Shown: piece after piece, positions 59,763-64,000 of the stretch
Position numbering within the stretch: the stretch's first letter is position 1
Layout of the letters: the number at the start of each line of letters is the position of its first letter
NCBI GenBank assembly: GCA_035525225.1
Contig: DATLFA010000090.1
Coordinates: 44,172 to 108,171, forward strand
Direction: 5' to 3'
Origin: DATLFA01 sp035525225
Lineage (GTDB): Bacteria > Actinomycetota > Acidimicrobiia > Acidimicrobiales > WLNW01
Length of the DNA stretch: 64,000 bases
Notes under the pieces: model-generated
What the model was told of the DNA's origin: nothing
Seen by the model: only the letters and a program-made list of their open reading frames with translations
Databases searched by the model: none
Made by a program: the position numbers and the translations under genes

Positions 59763-60914
59763 ATGAGCCGCCGACGACAGTTCGGGTCGCTCCGTCGACT
59801 TCCCTCGGGTCGTTGGCAGGCTCGCTATCGGCACCCGACGACAGGCGAGATGGTGAGCGGTGGGCGGACGTTCGCATCGAAGACCGAGGCGGCGCGTTTC
59901 TTGGCGACCGTCGAGGCCGACCTGGCCCGCCAGGTGTGGCGCGACCCAGCGCGCCGCGAGCTCGCGTTCTCGGAGATCGCGGAGTTGTGGTTTGCGGCAA
60001 GAATCCATCTGCGTGAAACCACGCGGCTCACATACCGCGGGCTGCTCGACGTGCACGTACTGCCGTTCTTCGGCGCACGGGCAATCGGTTCAATCACATC
60101 GCTCGATGTGCAGGCTTGGATCGCGGATCGGCGCTCGAACAGACGGATGAGTCCGAACACCGTTGCCAAGGCGTACCGCGTGCTGAAGGCGGTCATGGAG
60201 TCTGCGGTCGACGCGGAGGTGATCGTGCGCAATCCTTGTCGCATCAAGGGTGCCGGCAAGGAACGGCTGCCCGAGCTTCGCTTCGCGACACCTGAAGACG
60301 TCGCAGCGCTGGCTGGGGTAGTCGACGAGCGCTGGCGCGCGCTCGTGATGCTTGCAGCCTACGGCGGGCTCCGATGGGGTGAGCTCGCAGCGTTGCGCCG
60401 CCGCCACTTCGACATGCTGCATCGAACAGTGCGCGTTGCGGAGCAGGCGATCGAGATCAACGGCACGCTTACCTGGGGTCCACCGAAGACCGAGGCAGGG
60501 GTGCGAACAGTCGCGCTGCCGAGCTTCCTCGTGGATCTCCTCCAGGCGCATCTCGCGAGCTTCGGCGCTCCCGAAGCGGACGACCTTGCGTTCGTGACCG
60601 CGGACGGCGCGCCACTCCGACGCCACAACTTCCGAAAGCGGGTGTGGCTGCCGGCATGCGCCGCAACCGGGCTCGAGGGTTTGCGGTTCCACGATCTGCG
60701 ACACACCACCGCGACTCTGGCTGCGGCGAGCGGCGCACCGTTGCGCGCGTTGATGGCGCGCCTCGGGCATGCGTCGAGTGACGCGGCGTTGCGTTACCAA
60801 CATCGGATGGCAGGGCAGGACGAGGCAATTGCGGCGTTCCTCGACACCGTCGGACGCGCCACGCAGCCGTCACCGCTGCCGCCGGTCGTCGAGTTCCCTA
60901 ATCGCGTCGGCTAG
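59763..60914 (+). CDS. int: Tyrosine site-specific integrase
   Basis: Integrase of 383 residues from ATG 59763. N-terminal FGSLRRLPSGRWQARYRHP is the arm-binding domain; a SAM-like core follows (LRETTRLTYRGLLDVHVLPF). The catalytic residues are all present: Arg in AYGGLRWGEL, Lys in WGPPKTEAGVR, HDLRHTTAT, LGHAS, and nucleophile Tyr in ALRYQH. It should catalyse integration into the tRNA-Pro 3' end. Attachment copy 2 is 270 bp upstream. Confidence 0.92.
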   Translation: MSRRRQFGSLRRLPSGRWQARYRHPTTGEMVSGGRTFASKTEAARFLATVEADLARQVWRDPARRELAFSEIAELWFAARIHLRETTRLTYRGLLDVHVLPFFGARAIGSITSLDVQAWIADRRSNRRMSPNTVAKAYRVLKAVMESAVDAEVIVRNPCRIKGAGKERLPELRFATPEDVAALAGVVDERWRALVMLAAYGGLRWGELAALRRRHFDMLHRTVRVAEQAIEINGTLTWGPPKTEAGVRTVALPSFLVDLLQAHLASFGAPEADDLAFVTADGAPLRRHNFRKRVWLPACAATGLEGLRFHDLRHTTATLAAASGAPLRALMARLGHASSDAALRYQHRMAGQDEAIAAFLDTVGRATQPSPLPPVVEFPNRVG

Positions 60915-61090
60915 CGCGCAGCGTCGCGTTGTCGCTTACGCGTCAACATCCTCAACGTGCACCTCAACGCGATCCTCCACCATGCAATAGATCGTCAATA
61001 TGTCCTCAACGGGGTGTCGTCTCTGTCGCGTCGTGTCCGACTCGAGCGCTTTTCTGCGGGCGGACCCACTCCCGACTACAGGAGACAGAA

Positions 61091-61237
61091 ATGAAAAGGT
61101 TGACCTTTACCGTGCCAGAGGCCGCGGTGCTGCTTGGCATCTCACGTAGCAGCGCCTATGAGTGTGTTCGGCGGGGCGAGATTCCGTCGCTCACGCTCGG
61201 ACGCCGCGTCGTGATCACCCACGCAGCGCTCGAATAA
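61091..61237 (+). CDS. Excisionase/AlpA-like helix-turn-helix protein, shortened
   Basis: Protein of 48 residues: TFTVPEAAVLLGISRSSAYE, CVRRGEIPSLTLGRRVVITH. GGAGA precedes ATG 61091. It is a MerR-like HTH as in excisionases. Directly behind the TAA the frame continues with LLGAPPERDAPAPM and then a TGA, so a single nonsense change probably removed the last 15 residues. The DNA-binding part is intact. It probably regulates excision of element B. Confidence 0.7.
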   Translation: MKRLTFTVPEAAVLLGISRSSAYECVRRGEIPSLTLGRRVVITHAALE

Positions 61238-61812
61238 CTGCTGGGCGCGCCTCCGGAACGCGACGCGCCGGCGCCAATGTGACTACGGCCGTCTGAGCCA
61301 GTCAGTGACCTCGCACCGTTGCGCGCTTCGCCGCGAGCCCTGTTGCCGCCTTCTCGCTCGACCGCCCCGCCAGCGCGTTTCCAGCGCTCTCTCCGGTACC
61401 CGCCACTGACCTCAACGAGTCGTCGGTCCGGAGCCCTGTCAAGATCGGCACAGACTTGCCGGTTCCGCTAAGCGGAACCGACCGAGGCCTGAAATCGCGT
61501 CGCGCGGCCCGCGGACAAAGCTCGGAGGCTTGCCTGGTGCTGAACATGAAAGCCAAGCAGCGGCGCGGTGTCGAGTGCACAGCGGTACGCGGGCTGATGC
61601 AGTGCCGTGCCGCCAAACTTCAGCCGCAAGGGTCGCATCGCATCGGCTTAGCTCCGCGTCGCCGCGAGCAACTCTGGGGACAGCGCGCCAGCGCCATCCT
61701 CGTCACAATCGGAACTCGCAACGTAAAGAGCCCCCGACAGCGAGGTGCGCCCGGGCATGCGCGCGAGTTGTTCGCCGTGTATGCCCTCGAGGGCGAGCCA
61801 TACTACCGCGTG
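61238..61812. other. No recognisable gene
   Basis: Accessory sequence between the excisionase-like gene and the DUF1214 gene. No family motif on either strand. It contains one strong inverted repeat at 61460-61480. Confidence 0.5.
61460..61480. terminator. Perfect 10-bp inverted repeat, possible terminator or operator
   Basis: CGGTTCCGCT and AGCGGAACCG flank a single A. As RNA a loop of at least three bases would form. There is no following T tract, so an intrinsic terminator is uncertain; a binding site is possible. Confidence 0.35.
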
Positions 61813-63018
61813 TCAGATGCCGTATCGACGCTGTACATGTCGACGTCGTCGAGCGAGGGCGTCGCCGCGTTCGACGCTCGTCATGCGCTCTGTCTCGGTC
61901 GGTAGGACGGACCACACGTCATCGAGGGTCACCACCTGGTAGTTGGGATCACGAGGCCGCGCGGACCCACCGACGATGCCGTCATAACGGACAAGAATGA
62001 AGCCGCTGGATCGGCCCGCGGTGTCCAGCCAGTTCGTCGTGCCGGGGTCCGTACGAGCGATGACGAACCAGAACGTTCCGTCCGTCGCCGGCCGCGCCTG
62101 ATCCGCGGACAGGCTTGACTGCCGGTTGGCGTATTCGAGCGACGAGAACCAGGGATCACCGAGCTGGATTCCCATGTAGTTCCCGCTGCCCGGCCAAAGT
62201 CGCACGATCAGTGCCTGGTCCGGCTCGAGGTCGAAGGCCCCGTTCGCCATTAGGCGGCCGTGAACCCCACCAAGACTTCCGGGATCGAACAGCGTTGAGA
62301 GGCGGTTGGCTCCGTCGGCCGAATACGTCTCAACGACCTTGGGCCAGAGGTCGACCCTCGATCGCAGGTTGTCTGCGGCATGAATAAGGCGCGACGCCAT
62401 GTCCGCCGCTGCGATCGAGGGCTTCGGTGTTCCCTCATGGCCGACGCGGTCAACGTGCACCTCGCCGGGGAGATCCGTTTCCCAGTCGCTGTACACCTGA
62501 CGCACGAAGATCCGCGTGGCGTCAGCCGGGCAGTCGATCCAGTTCGATGCATGCGACTCGGGCGAGACGTACACCTCGAAGGACCCGTCCGGCTCGATGT
62601 GCAATTCCTCGAAGGGGAGGAAGCCTGCGGAGCGACCACCGCCCGGCTGAGATGGAACACCGGCGTAGACCTGCACATCGACCCTCCGGGCCGTACCCCG
62701 GTTTCCCCAGACCCGATAGGTCTCACCGCCGCGAAGGCGCGATGTCCAGTACCGCTGATCCGGGTTGTCGCCGGCCTCACGTACTCGCACGTCGACCGAG
62801 CGGAAGTAGGGAAAGTCGGGATCGAAGATGACGTCTTCTTCGATGCGCGCCAGCAGCATCGACAGCACGAACATGTAGGCACCGACCCGATTGTCGGAGT
62901 CCGCGAATGCGGGGCTCGCACGCACGTCGTTGACCGCATGACGTAGCTGATCCACGAAGGCATCGAAGGCACCGTCGAGCTCGTCACCGTGTTCCGAGAA
63001 GCTCGCGTTTCCGTCCAT
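61813..63018 (-). CDS. DUF1214-domain protein
   Basis: Protein of 401 residues without a signal peptide. Residues 270-360 show the DUF1214 pattern (GNYMGIQLGDPWFSSLEYAN; GTFWFVIARTDPGTTNWLDT; FILVRYDG). Residues 85-170 form a beta-rich domain. ATG 63018 overlaps the stop of an amidohydrolase remnant, so they once formed an operon. DUF1214 proteins often accompany catabolic loci; biochemical role unknown. Confidence 0.7.
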   Translation of the reverse strand: MDGNASFSEHGDELDGAFDAFVDQLRHAVNDVRASPAFADSDNRVGAYMFVLSMLLARIEEDVIFDPDFPYFRSVDVRVREAGDNPDQRYWTSRLRGGETYRVWGNRGTARRVDVQVYAGVPSQPGGGRSAGFLPFEELHIEPDGSFEVYVSPESHASNWIDCPADATRIFVRQVYSDWETDLPGEVHVDRVGHEGTPKPSIAAADMASRLIHAADNLRSRVDLWPKVVETYSADGANRLSTLFDPGSLGGVHGRLMANGAFDLEPDQALIVRLWPGSGNYMGIQLGDPWFSSLEYANRQSSLSADQARPATDGTFWFVIARTDPGTTNWLDTAGRSSGFILVRYDGIVGGSARPRDPNYQVVTLDDVWSVLPTETERMTSVERGDALARRRRHVQRRYGI

Positions 63019-63180
63019 CAGGACCTGCTCTCGGTCAGGACGCCTCGGGCGTAGGACTCGACGATCGTTCCATCGAAGAACGTCGGTTTCATCTCGCCGT
63101 GCAGCCGGATCACGTTGTCACACGCAAAGAGTCGGAATTCCGTCGGTGTCAGCAGGCCCTCCTCGACGAGCTCCCTCCTG
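63018..63180 (-). pseudogene. Amidohydrolase C-terminal remnant
   Basis: The last 53 residues (RELVEEGLLTPTEFRLFACD, NVIRLHGEMKPTFFDGTIVE, SYARGVL) match the C-terminus of the complete amidohydrolase at 11939-13405. Sequence before about 63180 is unrelated. The stop overlaps the DUF1214 start (TGATG). Confidence 0.75.
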
Positions 63181-63868
63181 CAGGGCGGACCTTTGGGCGC
63201 TCCGCAACTAGGAAAAGGGATAACCCATGAATCGTCCATGCCTGCCGGTTCTACCGTTGAGCGCTGCCACCTTGGTGGATACCGTGCCGCTGGCGGCGTC
63301 TCACGACATGAGGCGGCGCAATGCCTTGAGAGTGAGACACACCCGCCCCGCGGGTTTCTGATGCCATTGTGGCGCAAGCGAATGCCTGAACTGAACAACT
63401 CGTCGGGGCTGTCCGGACTGTTGCTGTCCTGCGGGTGTGTTGGCGATGATAACCCCCAAATTCCTGATCCGTAGTCAATAAGTGTAGTGTCGGCCGCACG
63501 TTCGCGGTCGACTCGTCGTCGCTCCACACGATCGGCGGCCTTCAACCGTCGGCACGCTTCGCACGGCAGCGCTTCAGCGCTGCCTGTTGTACTGACCCGA
63601 CGATCGTCGTCAGCGACCACGCGGACTACCTGCGCACACGGGTCTGACCAAGGGCGACGCACCGAGCTCGTGGAGGGCTCAGAACCGACGGAAATAAACA
63701 TGCTTCAGCCCCGCCGAACATCGGGTCGCCCGTAACCGACTGCGTCGTTTCGCGATTCGTTTTGGCGGCATCCGCTACGATTCGCGTTCCATACTGCTGT
63801 GGCACGCGAATGGCACGTTCGGCCTCGTTGAGGTCGACCGGTCACTCCGAGACTGAAATGACCAGCCT
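63181..63868. other. No recognisable gene
   Basis: Right end of element B. Only short frames without family similarity are present. It contains the arm-site repeat at 63800-63817. Confidence 0.5.
63800..63817. repeat. Candidate integrase arm-site repeat (right)
   Basis: TGGCACGCGAATGGCACG, differing in one base from 59597-59614 and in the same orientation. It lies about 50 bp inside the right attachment copy. Confidence 0.45.
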
Positions 63869-63873
63869 ATTTG

Positions 63874-63919
63874 TGGTCGGGATGGGGAGATTCGAACTCC
63901 CGACCCCCTGCTCCCAAAG
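63874..63919 (-). repeat. tRNA-Pro(UGG) 3'-half, attachment-site copy 3
   Basis: Same tRNA 3' half as copy 2; 63869-63918 are identical to 59441-59490, and similarity extends to 63859 with two mismatches. The following bases do not complete the tRNA. Because the 5' half of a minus-strand tRNA lies to the right, the intact tRNA-Pro gene is expected beyond 64000, behind at least one further element. Confidence 0.75.
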
Positions 63920-64000
63920 TCGGTGCGATCAAAACGCTGACGGCCGGCGGCGAACGCATACGGATTGCGACCAGGCCTTTATCGCTGTCGCTAGATGAGT

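Larger units (their letters stand above)
59446..63919. mobile_element. Putative integrated element B (tRNA-Pro)
   Basis: About 4.4 kb between attachment copies 2 and 3. It contains an intact tyrosine integrase, a shortened excisionase-like gene, a DUF1214 gene and an amidohydrolase remnant. Repeats TGGCACG-CGRA-TGGCACG lie near each inner end. Integration next to element A at the same tRNA gene gives a tandem array. Boundaries are inferred. Confidence 0.55.

Overview
The window is GC-rich actinobacterial DNA. Overlapping ATGA/GTGA gene junctions, GTG starts, DUF1918/DUF1876, DUF3618, a ZAS-type anti-sigma factor, a MarP-like protease and the remnant of an F420-dependent (LLM-class) oxidoreductase point to a soil or aquatic actinomycete. 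Class Acidimicrobiia is my best guess, but no rRNA or other taxonomic marker is present. Calls rest on reading motifs and gene order by eye; no database search was run.

Layout. 1-0.35 kb: a decayed IS630-type transposase. 0.35-15.5 kb: catabolic and general-metabolism genes (VOC-MerR fusion regulator, SMP-30 lactonase, enoyl-CoA hydratase, two SDRs, nitronate monooxygenase, two amidohydrolases, a MoaD-like/BNR-propeller pair, VOC protein, ArsR-SRPBCC pair, phosphotransferase). 15.5-23.7 kb: stress and cell-envelope genes (two ferritin-like proteins in tandem, two STAS proteins, alpha/beta hydrolase, a holin-like/DUF3618 membrane cluster). 23.7-27.7 kb: SurE and a GH65 phosphorylase coupled to a beta-phosphoglucomutase-like HAD enzyme. 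27.8-33.9 kb: a YnjBCD-like ABC importer with a YnjF-like CDP-alcohol phosphatidyltransferase and a mercuric-reductase-like flavoprotein, headed by an anti-sigma gene. 33.9-35.8 kb: the divergent ECF sigma gene, then a peroxiredoxin-like gene with an in-frame UGA at its active-site position, then an AhpD-like gene. 35.8-46.5 kb: radical SAM protein, Hsp20 with a serpin lipoprotein, DUF4389 membrane protein, a GrdB-family gene also interrupted by UGA at its UxxC motif, MarP-like protease, PilZ protein and gene remnants. 47-49.2 kb: a secreted beta-propeller protein with three repeat domains.

The right end (49.4-64 kb) is accessory DNA. Three partial copies of the 3' half of a tRNA-Pro(UGG) gene lie at 49.36, 59.45 and 63.87 kb. 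They mark two elements integrated in tandem. The first carries two cytochromes P450, an arylsulfatase, a complete IS3-family insertion, an IS21 fragment and a broken tyrosine integrase. The second carries an intact tyrosine integrase, a shortened excisionase-like gene and a DUF1214 gene behind an amidohydrolase remnant.

The most important observation is a pair of probable selenoproteins: a peroxiredoxin-like protein (34575-35135) and a GrdB-family protein (41740-42909). Each has one in-frame TGA exactly where homologues have the redox cysteine or selenocysteine of a U-x-x-C motif, followed by a short hairpin at a distance suited to a bacterial SECIS. The first sits behind an ECF sigma factor whose divergent partner is a zinc-type, potentially redox-sensing, anti-sigma factor. 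This suggests an oxidative-stress module that uses selenium.
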